Assembly (NCBI GenBank): GCA_024680675.1
Contig: JAILBX010000285.1
Coordinates: 1-36,834 of the forward strand
Length of the DNA: 36,834 nucleotides
Source of the DNA: Lachnospiraceae bacterium
GTDB lineage: Bacteria > Bacillota > Clostridia > Lachnospirales > Lachnospiraceae
Reading direction: 5' to 3'
Numbering within the stretch: position 1 is the stretch's first letter; every line of letters begins with the position of its first letter. The notes under the pieces were generated by a model that was given only the letters and a program-made list of their open reading frames with translations, did no database searches and was not told the origin of the DNA. Shown here one piece after another: positions 7,452-17,859 of the stretch. The position numbers and the translations under genes were made by a program.

Positions 7452-9974
7452 CTAGTCTTTTTTGATCTTATAAGAGATAAAACGATTTCCCCTTTCCTCA
7501 AACTCCTGAGCCGCATCCTTTCTTCCTGCCTTCAAGGGTTCACCCAAAGAGGGATCGTATATCTTAACATTATTACTGTCATAGCCGATTATCATAACCG
7601 CCATACCGCCTCCGGTAAAGGACATAACAGGGAAGCCCTGGGAAACATAGTAAAGGACCGACTCCATACCGCAGCCTGTAAGATCCAGTGCAACACCCTT
7701 TTCCAGGCTTTCCTTAAGCATTATAAGGGCGGACTCTCCTGCCTGGATCTCTCCGGAGCTTTTATAGACTCCTGCCTTTTTAAGCATTTCATCAACTATG
7801 ATCTCATTGCTTCCAAAGGTCTCATCGGGAAGCCTTTCATAGGATATGTCTTCTATTGAGGCGCTTGTTTTTCTGTTGCCCGCCTCATAGATATAGAAGC
7901 ACTTTTTGTCCACTACATTTCCGAAAATATCTGTCGCCCTGTTTACTGCATCTGAAACCGAGGTGTATATACTGTCTATATTTCCCTTGGAATAAACAAA
8001 GTATCTGTCTATTGGATCCTCCCATTTAATATTAAGCTTCCTGCTGCCTTCAAAGAGTACAGCCTTGGGATTTGTCACCTTGACCGCCTCTGTAGAGCTG
8101 TGTCTGTAAAGCTCGGTCTGATAGGTGGTTTCCATCTCATCCGTCACCACATACTTATACTTGTTATTATAAACCTCGCTTTCCACAGAGCTTATTATCT
8201 GATCATCGGGAGCTTCTATGAAGCTGCCGTTACCGTCAAGGGATAGTCTTTTAAGGTTGATTATGTTATCTGTAAATTCAACGTTCTTTATATAGAAGCC
8301 TTCCTCATGATAATCCTTTAACATATTTCCCGACTCATCCATTATACAGATACTGTACATAGGCAGGAGTATGGTTCCGTTCACATCGGTATTTATATCC
8401 GACATTCTTATCTTGCCATAAACAAAGTCATCATTAACAAAGCCCAGGGGGAGCAGAGCATCCATTGACTCTCCCTTTATCTCACTTTGCTTTTCATTAT
8501 CAATAGACATTATAACCAGTTTACTGTACCTTCTGACATCCCTTTCAGGCTGCCAGGCTATAACTCTGTTATCATTGCTGGCCACAAAACGACGCTCATC
8601 AAGCTCATTGGCTACAAGCTCATATTTTCTCTCATCTAAGGATATCCTGTAGACACTTCCGTCAAGATAGAGATAGAATATATTGTCATAATTAAGATAG
8701 GAGAGGGCTTCTATGTTCTTCTTAAGGACCGCATAGGCTTTACCGTAGGGAATAAAGAGCTGCTCCTCTATGGTATTTACCACGCTGTCATAATAATAAA
8801 GGGCAATACCCTCTTCTCCCTCATGGTCTCCCCTGTTCATATATCCGTAAACAAGGAAATACATGCTTCCCTGTTCATCTATGGTAAGTATCTTGATCCC
8901 ATGCTCGTCAAATCTTGTTCTTATATCATCATTATTTTCATCCCAGAAGGAAAATACCCTGGCAAGGTTATTGTTATTGGAGTTGAAACAGTAAAGACGG
9001 TTACTCTGTACAAAGCAGAAGATGTTTCCATCCTCATTTTCCTTGTATTTAAGCTTGTCATTCATAATACCATGTATAAGCTTATCATTAACGAGGAGCT
9101 CCTCTGTCTCATTCTCTATGAACTGATCCATTGTCCGTTCATATTCCATAAGATACATCCTCTCCTTGCCCTTTTTTACCCGGAAATATTCACCTACCTT
9201 ATAGGTATTTCCCTTTGCACCCACCCGGTATTTAAGCTTGATACAGTAATTTTCCGGATCCGCATCCAAAATACTCATTTCCTTTTCTCCAATGAGCACA
9301 GGATCAAGCTGACCCCAGGTCAGCTGGTTAAAGTTGGAGTGAATATTTACATAGGCAAAGCTTGAATTATCACCGTCGGTATTTGGCTCCATATACTTTT
9401 TTATATCTTTTGCAGCCTCCTTATCAAAGGTACGTTGGGAAAAATCCTTAACAAAAGCGGTAACCTCCGACAGTCCAAGATCCTGCCTGTCTATAAATCT
9501 TATATAATATGTAGCTGTCTGACCTGTCTGAAGCTTAAGCTTTACAAGAAGCATATACTCTGTTTCCGGCAGTATCAGATCCTTGATATGAATGACCGCA
9601 GTAAGATCCTTCCCGGTATTTACATAGTCTGTAAGCTTCTGATTCTCTATCAGTCTCTCCATGTCCATGGTCCTGACTTCATATTCCATTTCCGAAATCA
9701 GGGTTCCAAAGGTATTTACGAAAATACTGAGCTCTCTGTTTTCCCCCAGGGGATTTAAAGGACCTCTTAGGAAGCTGCCCTCCATTTCCCCGGTATAACC
9801 TCTGTTTATGTTAACCTTTTCATTATTAAAAACCGTATAAAGCACAGGAAGAGTTGCTGAACTCATTTCAGTAGTCATGTCCTGACTTTCTGTATTTATT
9901 ACAAGGCTTGTGATAAAAATGGATATTAAAAATACCCCCATCATAACCCCGATCATCATTAAATACTTTTTCAT
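7452..9974 (-). CDS. membrane-anchored extracellular protein with degenerate C39-like domain
   Basis: I do not recognise the gene as a named family. The 840-residue product starts with one membrane helix (about residues 5-27: MMIGVMMGVFLISIFITSL), leaving a large outside part. Residues 30-170 look like a beta-rich domain. The central part (about 200-600) is rich in short beta strands with repeated aromatic and charged positions, suggesting propeller-like repeats. The C-terminal 130 residues resemble peptidase C39-like folds: LYYVSQGFPV, then GGGMAVMIIGYD, then VKIYDPSLGE. In active members the last part normally reads G-H-A/W before the GYD; here the histidine position is methionine and no cysteine is found at the usual place, so it is probably inactive. 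A regulatory or wall-sensing role is possible. It leads the operon with the aminopeptidase. Confidence 0.6.
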   Translation of the reverse strand: MKKYLMMIGVMMGVFLISIFITSLVINTESQDMTTEMSSATLPVLYTVFNNEKVNINRGYTGEMEGSFLRGPLNPLGENRELSIFVNTFGTLISEMEYEVRTMDMERLIENQKLTDYVNTGKDLTAVIHIKDLILPETEYMLLVKLKLQTGQTATYYIRFIDRQDLGLSEVTAFVKDFSQRTFDKEAAKDIKKYMEPNTDGDNSSFAYVNIHSNFNQLTWGQLDPVLIGEKEMSILDADPENYCIKLKYRVGAKGNTYKVGEYFRVKKGKERMYLMEYERTMDQFIENETEELLVNDKLIHGIMNDKLKYKENEDGNIFCFVQSNRLYCFNSNNNNLARVFSFWDENNDDIRTRFDEHGIKILTIDEQGSMYFLVYGYMNRGDHEGEEGIALYYYDSVVNTIEEQLFIPYGKAYAVLKKNIEALSYLNYDNIFYLYLDGSVYRISLDERKYELVANELDERRFVASNDNRVIAWQPERDVRRYSKLVIMSIDNEKQSEIKGESMDALLPLGFVNDDFVYGKIRMSDINTDVNGTILLPMYSICIMDESGNMLKDYHEEGFYIKNVEFTDNIINLKRLSLDGNGSFIEAPDDQIISSVESEVYNNKYKYVVTDEMETTYQTELYRHSSTEAVKVTNPKAVLFEGSRKLNIKWEDPIDRYFVYSKGNIDSIYTSVSDAVNRATDIFGNVVDKKCFYIYEAGNRKTSASIEDISYERLPDETFGSNEIIVDEMLKKAGVYKSSGEIQAGESALIMLKESLEKGVALDLTGCGMESVLYYVSQGFPVMSFTGGGMAVMIIGYDSNNVKIYDPSLGEPLKAGRKDAAQEFEERGNRFISYKIKKD

Positions 9975-10000
9975 AAAGCGATCCTTTCTAAAGCATTATG

Positions 10001-10009
10001 ATTATATCA
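10001..10009 (-). promoter_or_regulatory. extended -10 promoter of the 840-codon gene
   Basis: Minus strand reads TGATATAAT, an extended -10 element, 27 bases upstream of the ATG at 9974. The -35 position is poor. Confidence 0.45.
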
Positions 10010-10046
10010 TTTTATTTGCCGCCATACATTATTTTTATACATCTTC

Positions 10047-10075
10047 TTGCAACTTCTTCATTTGTTGGGTATAAT
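10047..10075 (+). promoter_or_regulatory. promoter of the small-gene cassette
   Basis: TTGCAA (10047-10052), a 17-base spacer and TATAAT (10070-10075). The predicted start near 10082 leaves about 145 untranslated bases before the first gene. Confidence 0.6.
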
Positions 10076-10081
10076 TGTGGC

Positions 10082-10226
10082 TAGGGATGATTTTTATTTT
10101 GGGAGTATCAATAAAGGTCAGGGCCCGGGGAAGCCCTGTAAAGTTGGATTTTCAGATCTTTGTCTCATTTTGGGGAAAGCAGGGAGAGAGATCTTTGATC
10201 AAATAATTATAAAAAGGGGAAAAAAT
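10082..10226 (+). promoter_or_regulatory. long structured leader before the small-gene cassette
   Basis: About 145 bases with no convincing reading frame. CAGGGC/GCCCTG forms a hairpin around 10122-10141, and two copies of AGATCTTTG (around 10157 and 10189) flank a G-rich middle section with complementary TCTC/GAGA segments. I recognise no known riboswitch. It ends in AGGGGA 6 bases before the ATG at 10227. Confidence 0.35.
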
Positions 10227-10550
10227 ATGAATAACATGATCAAAAGTGCCATCAGGCAGGACAAAAAAAGAGTTGAATACATGCTTGAAAGCTATAAGGC
10301 TGAACTTAAAAGCCTTCCCAAGGGAACTATTTCCGAAAAGCGTGTAGGAAATAAGACCTATTATTATCTCAAATATCGTCAGGGATCAAAGGTCATCTCC
10401 GATTATATAAGTAAAGAGGATCTTTCCGGCGTAAAGGAGATAATCGAAAGGAAGCAGCATATTAAGACCATGATCCGTTTCTTAAAGCTTGAAAAAGATA
10501 CTGCGGATCGTCTTTTGAGAAATAAAGCAGGAAACAGAGGTTTAAGATGA
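10227..10550 (+). CDS. small basic protein with beta-hairpin core, unknown function
   Basis: I cannot name this gene with certainty. The 107-residue, lysine- and arginine-rich product has a helical N-terminus (residues 1-30), a core LPKGTISEKRVGNKTYYYL followed by KYRQGSKVISDYI that looks like a three-stranded sheet, and a helical C-terminus. This pattern resembles DUF6788-type small proteins. The start ATG is supported by AGGGGA 6 bases upstream; the frame is open further upstream, but the promoter and leader lie there. Its stop overlaps the start of the next gene (ATGA), so the two are translationally coupled. The cassette stands on the plus strand between two long minus-strand operons, which suggests insertion as a unit. 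Confidence 0.7.
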   Translation: MNNMIKSAIRQDKKRVEYMLESYKAELKSLPKGTISEKRVGNKTYYYLKYRQGSKVISDYISKEDLSGVKEIIERKQHIKTMIRFLKLEKDTADRLLRNKAGNRGLR

Positions 10551-10759
10551 AGCGCGAAAGCTTTAAGGTCATTATGATCTTACTTGTTCCAAAGATCGTT
10601 CATCTGGTTATGGAAAATGAGAAGATGGATGAAATAGAAGCCTGTTCCTCCTTCTACAGCTCAGAGCTCTATGCAAAGCTGGAAAATGAAGAAAATGATA
10701 TGTGGCAGATGGAACCAAAGGAATTATATGAATTGTATGCAAAAGAAATTCATGGGTAG
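10547..10759 (+). CDS. small acidic protein of a DUF3791-associated module
   Basis: 70-residue product, acidic overall, with a hydrophobic helix start (VIMILLVPKIVHLVM) and the stretch YSSELYAKLENEENDMW. From memory this stretch recurs in small Firmicutes proteins encoded beside DUF3791 proteins; this cannot be checked here. The ATG overlaps the preceding stop by 4 bases. The hydrophobic first half is amphipathic rather than a clear membrane helix because it is interrupted by proline and histidine. Possibly one half of a toxin-antitoxin-like or regulatory pair; no function is claimed. Confidence 0.7.
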   Translation: MKRESFKVIMILLVPKIVHLVMENEKMDEIEACSSFYSSELYAKLENEENDMWQMEPKELYELYAKEIHG

Positions 10760-10772
10760 GTAAAAGGACAGT

Positions 10773-10988
10773 ATGAGCAACGAGGGTAATTTTTTGACTT
10801 ACTGTATAGAGCAGTATAAATATGACAAAAAACTCACCGGAAAAGAGGTTATGGAGCTTTTTAAAAGATATAAGGTTTTGGAATATATTTTTTCAAGCTG
10901 TGAAGCCCTTCATACTGCCAAGGCTAAATACATTACCGAAGATATCGATCTTTATATAAAGGCATGTCAGGCTGTGGAGGATAAGTAA
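10773..10988 (+). CDS. DUF3791-family small protein
   Basis: 71-residue product with the pattern F-x2-YCIEQYK, LTGKEVMELFKRYKVLEYI and YITEDIDLYI, which I recognise as DUF3791. Members are common in gut Firmicutes and often lie next to genes for DUF3990 proteins, thought to have an ADP-ribosyltransferase-like fold. No such partner is present here. It starts 13 bases after the previous stop and ends just before a bidirectional terminator, completing the three-gene cassette. Function unknown. Confidence 0.75.
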   Translation: MSNEGNFLTYCIEQYKYDKKLTGKEVMELFKRYKVLEYIFSSCEALHTAKAKYITEDIDLYIKACQAVEDK

Positions 10989-11042
10989 GCTCCCTTGGCT
11001 TTAATGGCTTAAGACTATATATGAAGCGCTGATATCCGATGG

Positions 11043-11078
11043 AAAAAAAAGAGGCGAGACTGATCTCACCTCTTTTTT
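11043..11078. terminator. bidirectional terminator between the DUF3791 cassette and the atp operon
   Basis: GAGGCGAGA and TCTCACCTC form a 9-bp stem (one mismatch, loop CTGA), flanked by A8 on the left and T6 on the right, so it can act in both directions. It ends 1 base before the DUF6171 stop codon. Confidence 0.85.
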
Positions 11079-11079
11079 C

Positions 11080-11325
11080 TTACCACTTCTTTTTGGGACA
11101 GGCTGCTCTTTTACCTGCAGCGCGAAACTCCACATAACAGCCGCAGGCCAGGCAGGTTCCCTCTTCCAGCTTGTCGCACATAAGACATATATCCAACCTT
11201 CTTTTGTACTCATCCTCAGAGCTTCTGTCCTCTTCTTTTATTACGGAAATGTATTTTTCAACATTCTCTTTGTCTTTTTCTGAAAGATCTCTTAAAAGAC
11301 ATCTTATACATCCGCTTTTAGGCAT
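11080..11325 (-). CDS. Cys-rich DUF6171-like protein, last gene of the atp operon
   Basis: 81-residue product with eight cysteines (6, 9, 47, 50, 58, 61, 63, 76). They fall in pairs CIRC, CLMC and CLACGC plus a final ACP, so it is likely to bind zinc or an iron-sulfur cluster. The pattern matches what I recall as DUF6171. Its ATG comes 1 base after the atpC stop (TAA-A-ATG) and it ends at the operon terminator, so it must be read with the ATP synthase genes. It has no membrane segment. Whether it has any role in ATP synthase assembly or redox control is unknown. Confidence 0.75.
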   Translation of the reverse strand: MPKSGCIRCLLRDLSEKDKENVEKYISVIKEEDRSSEDEYKRRLDICLMCDKLEEGTCLACGCYVEFRAAGKRAACPKKKW

Positions 11326-11326
11326 T

Positions 11327-11749
11327 TTATTTTGAATTACCTTTATTTAAAGTCTCTATTCTGACTACCGATCTTTCGAGAGCCAGAGTTGCACGGTTTA
11401 AGTCTGTTCCCATTGGCTTTTCACTTAACCTTCTTTCGGCTCTTATCCTGGCTTCCTCAGCTCTCTTTTCATCGATCTCCGAAGGCCATTCCACAACCTC
11501 AGCAAGTATTGTTACCGAATCCTGTAAAACCTCAACAAATCCGGAATGCAAAGCCGCAACTTTTATCTCTTCCTCCGACTCCTTAATATAGAGGACTCCC
11601 GGAGCGATAACAGCTGTCAGGGGTATATGTCTTTTAAGTACTCCTATTTCACCTTCCGTAGTCTTAAGCTCAACCATTATCACCTCTCCCTCATAAAAAA
11701 CCCTGTCGGGAGTGATAACTCTGAGCTTAAATGCTCTATCATCAGCCAT
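11327..11749 (-). CDS. atpC: ATP synthase epsilon subunit
   Basis: Part of the central stalk of F1; couples rotation to catalysis and inhibits ATP hydrolysis. The 140-residue product begins with the N-terminal beta-sandwich (FKLRVITPDRVFYEGEV, then TEGEIGVLKRHIPL) and ends with two helices (RAEEARIRAERRL). Length and motifs are typical. It lies 25 bases after atpD and is immediately followed by the DUF6171 gene. Confidence 0.96.
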   Translation of the reverse strand: MADDRAFKLRVITPDRVFYEGEVIMVELKTTEGEIGVLKRHIPLTAVIAPGVLYIKESEEEIKVAALHSGFVEVLQDSVTILAEVVEWPSEIDEKRAEEARIRAERRLSEKPMGTDLNRATLALERSVVRIETLNKGNSK

Positions 11750-11774
11750 GTTAATGAAACTCCTTATCTATCCT

Positions 11775-13202
<1,428 letters not shown>

Positions 13203-13217
13203 TCATCATAAAAAGCC

Positions 13218-14096
13218 CTAGGCATTAAGCGCATCTGCACCACCGATGATCTCTGTAAGTTCCTGGGTAATATGTCCCTGTCTTGCTCTGTTGTACTGAA
13301 GCTCAAGACTTCCTATCATTTCCTCAGCATTACTTGTAGCTGAATCCATAGCCTGCATTCTGGCACCGTTCTCACTGGCCACTGCCTGAATGAGAGCTCC
13401 GTAAATGATACTTGTGACATACTTAGGTATAATCATATCAAGAGCATCTGTTTCCTCAGGCTCATAGTTCATAAGAGCTCTGTTGTCCTCCTCACTCCTG
13501 ATATCTCCTATCTCATCCGCAGTAGCCTCCACATCCACCGGAAGCAGCTTTAAAAGAGTAGGAACATGTGAAACTGTATTTTTAAAATTGGTGTAAGCGA
13601 TGTATATCTCTCCGATTTCACCATTCTTATAAGCTAAGAGTAAATCCTCACTAAGCTCCATAGCATCAGAGTACAAGGGTTCTTCAATTATATCCGATCT
13701 GTCTTCCTTTATCTGGTAACCACGTCTTTTAAGAGTATCCCTGCCCTTCTTACCTATGGAATATATGGCCAGGTCTTCCTTTTTCAGATCGCTGCCGGTT
13801 ATGAGCTTTACAATATTGGAATTGTAACCCCCTGCCAGACCTCTGTTTGAGGTGATGACCACCACAGCCTTCTTTGTGGATCCATTGGGAAGCATGAAGG
13901 GATGATTGATAAACCCGGATCTTCTCATGATACCCATTATGGTTTCATACATGCATTGAAAATAGGCCCTTGAGCTTTCTGCCCTGTTTTTTGCTCTCTG
14001 GAGCTTAACAGTTGATACCAGCTTCATAGCCTTGGTGATCTGCTGGGTACTCTGTATACTGACCTTTCGTCTTTTGATGTCTCTCATAGACGCCAT
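13218..14096 (-). CDS. atpG: ATP synthase gamma subunit
   Basis: Rotating central shaft of F1. The 292-residue product has the N-terminal helix start MRDIKRRKVSIQSTQQITKAM, the central VVITSNRGLAGGYNSN fold and the C-terminal helix with ATSNAEEMI and YNRARQGHITQELTEI, both family signatures. It lies 20 bases after atpA. Start context and length are normal. Confidence 0.97.
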   Translation of the reverse strand: MASMRDIKRRKVSIQSTQQITKAMKLVSTVKLQRAKNRAESSRAYFQCMYETIMGIMRRSGFINHPFMLPNGSTKKAVVVITSNRGLAGGYNSNIVKLITGSDLKKEDLAIYSIGKKGRDTLKRRGYQIKEDRSDIIEEPLYSDAMELSEDLLLAYKNGEIGEIYIAYTNFKNTVSHVPTLLKLLPVDVEATADEIGDIRSEEDNRALMNYEPEETDALDMIIPKYVTSIIYGALIQAVASENGARMQAMDSATSNAEEMIGSLELQYNRARQGHITQELTEIIGGADALNA

Positions 14097-14116
14097 AAAA
14101 CATCACCTGCATCTTT

Positions 14117-15625
14117 CTACTTTAAGTAATCCGCCTTAAAGTCATTTATTGCTTTTATAAGCTTATCCTCAGCTTCCTTTGATAATTCCTTTGAATCCTT
14201 TATTGAAGCGGGAACCTCAGGATAATTTGTCTTAATATAATCAAAGAACTCTTCCTCAAAATCAACAACCTTATCCACAGGCACATCAATAAGATACTTT
14301 CTGGTTACCGCATATATTATCAGCACCTGATACTCAACAGGCATGGGCTTGTACTGAGGCTGCTTGAGAACCTCCTTGATCCTTTCACCCTGTGCCAGCT
14401 TCTCCTTTGTATCCGCATCAAGCTCCGAACCAAACTGAGCGAAGGCTGCAAGCTCTCTGTACTGGGCAAGCTCTGTACGGATGGGAGCAGCTATCTTTTT
14501 CATGGCCTTGATCTGAGCCGCACCACCAACTCGGGATACGGAAAGACCGGCGTTAACTGCGGGACGGAAGCCTGAATTGAACATTTCTGTCTCAAGGTAT
14601 ATCTGTCCGTCGGTTATGGAAATAACGTTTGTGGGAATGTAAGCTGAAACATCTCCCGCCTGGGTTTCAATGATAGGTATTGCGGTTAAGGAACCTCCGC
14701 CATATTCCTCGCTCATTCTTGCAGCTCTCTCAAGGAGTCTTGAATGAAGATAGAATACGTCACCGGGATAAGCTTCACGCCCGGGTGGACGACGAAGGAG
14801 CAGGGAAAGTGTACGATATGCAGTGGCATGCTTACTCAGATCATCATAGATGACTAAGACATCCTCTCCATTTTCCATCCACTCCTCACCTATAGCACAT
14901 CCTGAATAGGGAGCTATATACTGAAGGGGTGCCAGCTCACTGGCGGTGGATGCAACCACTGTTGTATAAGCCATGGCGCCGAAACTTTCAAGTGTCTTAA
15001 CTATGGAAGCTACAGTAGAAGCCTTCTGGCCTATGGCTACATATATACATTTAACATTCTGACCCTTTTGGTTTATTATCGTATCAATGGCAATGGCAGT
15101 TTTACCTGTCTGTCTGTCTCCGATAATAAGCTCTCTCTGTCCTCTGCCTATGGGTATCATGGAGTCAATAGCCTTGATACCTGTCTGAAGGGGTGTATCA
15201 ACGGATTTTCTTGTGATAACACCTGAAGCAACTCTTTCAATCTTACGATACTTATCTGTATTTATAGGACCTTTCCCATCTATGGGCTGACCTAAGGAAT
15301 TAACAACTCGTCCCAGCAATGCATCACCCACCGGAACCTCCACAACTCGTCCCGTAGTCTTTACGGTATCGCCTTCGTTTATGTTCTTGTGATCACCTAA
15401 GAGAACGGCACCTACATTATCCTCCTCTAAGTTCATGACCATTCCGAAAACATCTCCGGGAAATTCCAAAAGTTCACCCTGCATAGCTTTCTCAAGTCCA
15501 TGCACTCTGGCTATACCGTCTGCCACCTGAATTACAGTGCCGACTTCCGATACTTCCAGCTCATTTGCATATCTCTTGATCTGATCCTTTATTACAGAAC
15601 TGATCTCTTCCGGTCTTAAATTCAT
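14117..15625 (-). CDS. atpA: ATP synthase alpha subunit
   Basis: Non-catalytic nucleotide-binding subunit of F1. The 502-residue product has the P-loop GDRQTGKT at 169-176, [12 protein letters not shown] (Walker B) and [24 protein letters not shown], and the signature [17 protein letters not shown] near 370. Length matches the family. It lies 52 bases downstream of atpH, in the usual H-A-G-D order. Confidence 0.98.
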   Translation of the reverse strand: MNLRPEEISSVIKDQIKRYANELEVSEVGTVIQVADGIARVHGLEKAMQGELLEFPGDVFGMVMNLEEDNVGAVLLGDHKNINEGDTVKTTGRVVEVPVGDALLGRVVNSLGQPIDGKGPINTDKYRKIERVASGVITRKSVDTPLQTGIKAIDSMIPIGRGQRELIIGDRQTGKTAIAIDTIINQKGQNVKCIYVAIGQKASTVASIVKTLESFGAMAYTTVVASTASELAPLQYIAPYSGCAIGEEWMENGEDVLVIYDDLSKHATAYRTLSLLLRRPPGREAYPGDVFYLHSRLLERAARMSEEYGGGSLTAIPIIETQAGDVSAYIPTNVISITDGQIYLETEMFNSGFRPAVNAGLSVSRVGGAAQIKAMKKIAAPIRTELAQYRELAAFAQFGSELDADTKEKLAQGERIKEVLKQPQYKPMPVEYQVLIIYAVTRKYLIDVPVDKVVDFEEEFFDYIKTNYPEVPASIKDSKELSKEAEDKLIKAINDFKADYLK

Positions 15626-15677
15626 GGATCTATGTCCTTTCTAAACTAATTTTAATTCTGCCTAAAAGCCTCTGCTC

Positions 15678-16229
15678 CTAAACTGCCAACTGGATATCAA
15701 GCAGTTCCTTCTTAAGGGAGTCAAGCTTTGAAGCAATACTGGAATCAACAACTCTGTCACCTATTCTTATGACCATGCCGCCTATAAGAGCTTCATCGAT
15801 CTGATAATTCATTTCCATACTCTTATAACCGGTAGTTTCAAGCAGTTTTTTCTCCACTGCCTTTTTCTGAGCCGCTGACAGTTCCGAGGGTGTGGATACA
15901 TAAGCCACCCCGATCTTTTTATACTCTTTTACAGAATCAATAAAATGATCCAATATGGATTCTATGTGTTCATACCTTCTGTTTTCGATAACAATGTTCA
16001 AAAGTCCTACCAGCTCATCACTCAGCCTGCCCTTGAAAACAGACTCCATAACGGCCTCCTTATCCTCCCTCAGTATCTTGGGATGGTTCATAAGCCTGTC
16101 ATACTCGGTATTTTCTTCTAAAATTTTTTTCAGTTCCAATACCTCTTCGTAGAGCTTGTCCACGGAGTCCTTTTCTACTGCTACCTCAAACAGAGCGTCT
16201 GCATATGTTGCGGATATCAGCTTTGCCAT
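15678..16229 (-). CDS. atpH: ATP synthase delta subunit
   Basis: Peripheral stalk subunit that joins the b subunits to the top of F1. The 183-residue product begins with ISATYADALFEVAVE and ends with IDEALIGGMVIRIGDRVVDSSI, the classic OSCP/delta signature. Its start overlaps the end of atpF by 13 bases, indicating coupled translation. Confidence 0.96.
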   Translation of the reverse strand: MAKLISATYADALFEVAVEKDSVDKLYEEVLELKKILEENTEYDRLMNHPKILREDKEAVMESVFKGRLSDELVGLLNIVIENRRYEHIESILDHFIDSVKEYKKIGVAYVSTPSELSAAQKKAVEKKLLETTGYKSMEMNYQIDEALIGGMVIRIGDRVVDSSIASKLDSLKKELLDIQLAV

Positions 16230-16780
16230 GTCTTTTCACCTACTTCCTTAAGGGTCTCTTCAACGAGACTATCCTGGACAGTAGTGTCTATAGAAGCCGA
16301 AACGACCTTCTGAGCCATAAGTGAAGCAATCTGGATCATCTCGGTCTTCATTTCATCATAAGCCTTCTGTTTCTCAAGCTTTGCCTCTTCTCTGGCCTGA
16401 CTTATGATCCTTGAAGCTTCCTCCTTTGCCTCGGCTACTATCCGGTTTTCATTGGCAACCGCTTTTTTCCTTGCCTCCGATAATATTTCCTCGGATTCCT
16501 TTTCTACATTCCTGATCTTGTCTTCGTACTGACTCTTAAGCTCTGCCGCTTCCTCTTTATCTCTGGCAGCCGAATTTAAATCACCCTCAATTCTATCCTG
16601 ACGTTTCTTAAGAATCTCCTTTATGGGATTAAATAAGAAATACGACATTGCCAGAAACAGGATGAATACCGCCAAAGCAGACCAGGCAGCATCATGAAGA
16701 AGTTGAAAATCCAAGTCAAACAGCCGTTCCATCGTTTCTCCTGTGCCTGTTAAGAGCACAGTGTTAAATAATGGTTCCAA
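16217..16780 (-). CDS. atpF: ATP synthase b subunit
   Basis: Peripheral stalk subunit anchored in the membrane. The 187-residue product has one membrane helix (about residues 31-50, AWSALAVFILFLAMSYFLF) followed by a long charged coiled coil (residues 55-160). The start is a TTG placed 7 bases after AAGGAGG; the first in-frame ATG lies 16 codons later, without a comparable ribosome site, and would trim the region before the helix. The 3' end overlaps atpH. Confidence 0.94.
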   Translation of the reverse strand: MEPLFNTVLLTGTGETMERLFDLDFQLLHDAAWSALAVFILFLAMSYFLFNPIKEILKKRQDRIEGDLNSAARDKEEAAELKSQYEDKIRNVEKESEEILSEARKKAVANENRIVAEAKEEASRIISQAREEAKLEKQKAYDEMKTEMIQIASLMAQKVVSASIDTTVQDSLVEETLKEVGEKTWQS

Positions 16781-16812
16781 GTGTCTGCCTCCTTTCGATT
16801 ATTTCCTGTTTA

Positions 16813-17124
<312 letters not shown>

Positions 17125-17127
17125 TTA

Positions 17128-17859
17128 TCAGCCTTCTCCGATGGCATCGGAAATGTATGTCATAGTCAGCATACAGAAGACATAGGTCTGTATCGCTCCC
17201 GAGAACAGATCGAAATATACATGCAATACGGAAGGAATACCGATCTTAACAAAGAATGGCAGCAGCGCATAATAAAGCGCCATCATAACGGTTCCGGAAA
17301 GTATGTTTGCAAACAAACGAAGGGATAAAGAAATAGGAACCGCAACATCTCCTATAAGATTTATGGGGAGCCAGAAAGGCCAGGGCTCACATAATCCCTT
17401 TAATACCCCTATAGGCTTTTGATACTTGAACTTATTAAACAATATGAGGCAGAAGGTCAGCACTCCCAAAGGAAATGTCACACCATAATCCGCCGTGGGA
17501 GGTCTTAGACCTAAAAGACCGGAAACATTGCTTATCAGTATGAATATGGCAATGGTCCCTATGTAGTTGACAAACTTACCGGCCTTGCTTCCCATTACGC
17601 CGACAGTCATATTGCTTATGAAATCCATGATGAACTCCGCAATATTAACCAGCATTGGAGGCGCCTTGTAAGGATCCATCTTCTTGATCTTTCCATGAAC
17701 CACTATGGAAAAAACAAGTATCAAAAGCATTACGATCAGAATACTCACATGAGTATTTGTGATCCACACCTTATGTCCGAAAAGCTCATAAGAAAATATG
17801 CCCTTGATCATAAAGTCAGGTTCCTTAGCCATCAGCAATGCATTCGAACATGTGTACAA
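17128..17859 (-). CDS. atpB: ATP synthase a subunit
   Basis: Stationary membrane subunit that holds the ion half-channels. The 243-residue product has about five to six membrane helices. The essential arginine lies in ISLSLRLFANILSGTVMM near residue 190, and a conserved VNYIGTIAIFILISNVSGL segment lies earlier. Translation probably begins at a TTG directly after the atpI stop (TAATTG), 9 bases after AGGTG; the first ATG (codon 10, 17832) has no ribosome site. The product is therefore 234-243 residues. Confidence 0.93.
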   Translation of the reverse strand: MYTCSNALLMAKEPDFMIKGIFSYELFGHKVWITNTHVSILIVMLLILVFSIVVHGKIKKMDPYKAPPMLVNIAEFIMDFISNMTVGVMGSKAGKFVNYIGTIAIFILISNVSGLLGLRPPTADYGVTFPLGVLTFCLILFNKFKYQKPIGVLKGLCEPWPFWLPINLIGDVAVPISLSLRLFANILSGTVMMALYYALLPFFVKIGIPSVLHVYFDLFSGAIQTYVFCMLTMTYISDAIGEG

